Below are positions 5,726 to 5,840 of a stretch of DNA of 5,840 nt, one piece after another. The position numbers were made by a program, and so were the translations under genes. The notes below the pieces were generated by a model. It searched no databases, was not told the DNA's origin, and saw only the letters and a list, made by a program, of their open reading frames with translations. The stretch comes from Porphyromonadaceae bacterium UBA2720 (lineage in GTDB: Bacteria > Bacteroidota > Bacteroidia > Bacteroidales > Muribaculaceae): positions 2,897 to 8,736 of the forward strand of contig DEKO01000177.1 of NCBI GenBank assembly GCA_002353885.1. The letters run 5' to 3'. Position 1 is the stretch's first letter. Every line of letters begins with the position of its first letter.

Positions 5726-5840
5726 CTTGATGACCTTTGATGGCCTTGTTGTCTTTGATGGCCAATGATGATTTTGATGCCCTTTGATGGATTTTGATGG
5801 CTTTGATGGAGAAAAGATTTCCATCAAACTCACCAAATCC
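5726..5840. repeat. Structured intergenic repeat, copy 2, with TTTGATGG array, cut by window end
   Basis: TTTGATGG units (or one-base variants) start at 5736, 5754, 5773, 5783, 5793 and 5802, with a weaker CTTGATGA at 5726. The last four share the 10-10-9 spacing of copy 1. TTTGATGGA (5802-5810) can fold onto TCCATCAAA (5820-5828), a 9-bp stem with a 9-nt loop. Positions 5773-5840 align without gaps to 4681-4748. The repeat runs off the window, where copy 1 continues with reverse-oriented units. I see no gene in 5550-5840. Confidence 0.78.

Noticed and set aside
1..5840. Defence system, toxin-antitoxin pair, CRISPR array or prophage
   Set aside because: No such gene or array is seen. The amidase has a signal peptide and no holin or phage neighbours, so a phage lysin reading is not supported.

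Overview
The window looks like a chromosomal segment of a moderately GC-rich Bacteroidales bacterium. A Muribaculaceae-like gut organism is my best guess, not a proof. Three things point there: a topoisomerase I whose C-terminus carries G-R-[YF]-G-P repeats instead of cysteine zinc ribbons; a promoter of the Bacteroidetes TTTG / TAnnTTTG type; and start codons without Shine-Dalgarno sequences. All four genes lie on the + strand. No mobile-element gene, CRISPR array, tRNA or rRNA is visible.

Layout. 1-1475: 3' part of topA, cut by the window edge one codon after the catalytic tyrosine. 1476-1650: two consecutive hairpins, the second a strong stem with a UACG tetraloop (probable topA terminator), an A/T-only inverted repeat and a Bacteroidetes-type promoter. 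1651-3975: a 774-residue, cysteine-free, mostly coiled-coil protein with internal duplications, ending in an exact sliding-clamp-type motif, QLSLF. 4042-4665: an exported zinc amidase of the Amidase_2/PGRP fold. 4666-5003: intergenic region holding the first copy of a short structured repeat. 5004-5549: a small lipoprotein of unknown function. 5550-5840: two hairpins (the second a probable terminator), a REP-like palindrome and the second copy of the structured repeat, cut by the window end.

How the parts fit. TopA relaxes negative supercoils. The coiled-coil protein downstream has its own promoter and, if its C-terminal motif is real, would be tethered to the replication clamp; this is the most interesting hypothesis here. 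The amidase and the lipoprotein belong to the cell envelope and have no evident link to the first two genes. The intergenic repeats (two homologous 68-nt copies about 1.1 kb apart, with 9-10 nt periodicity and one compensatory base-pair change) are the second notable signal. I see no defence system or obviously new multi-gene system.
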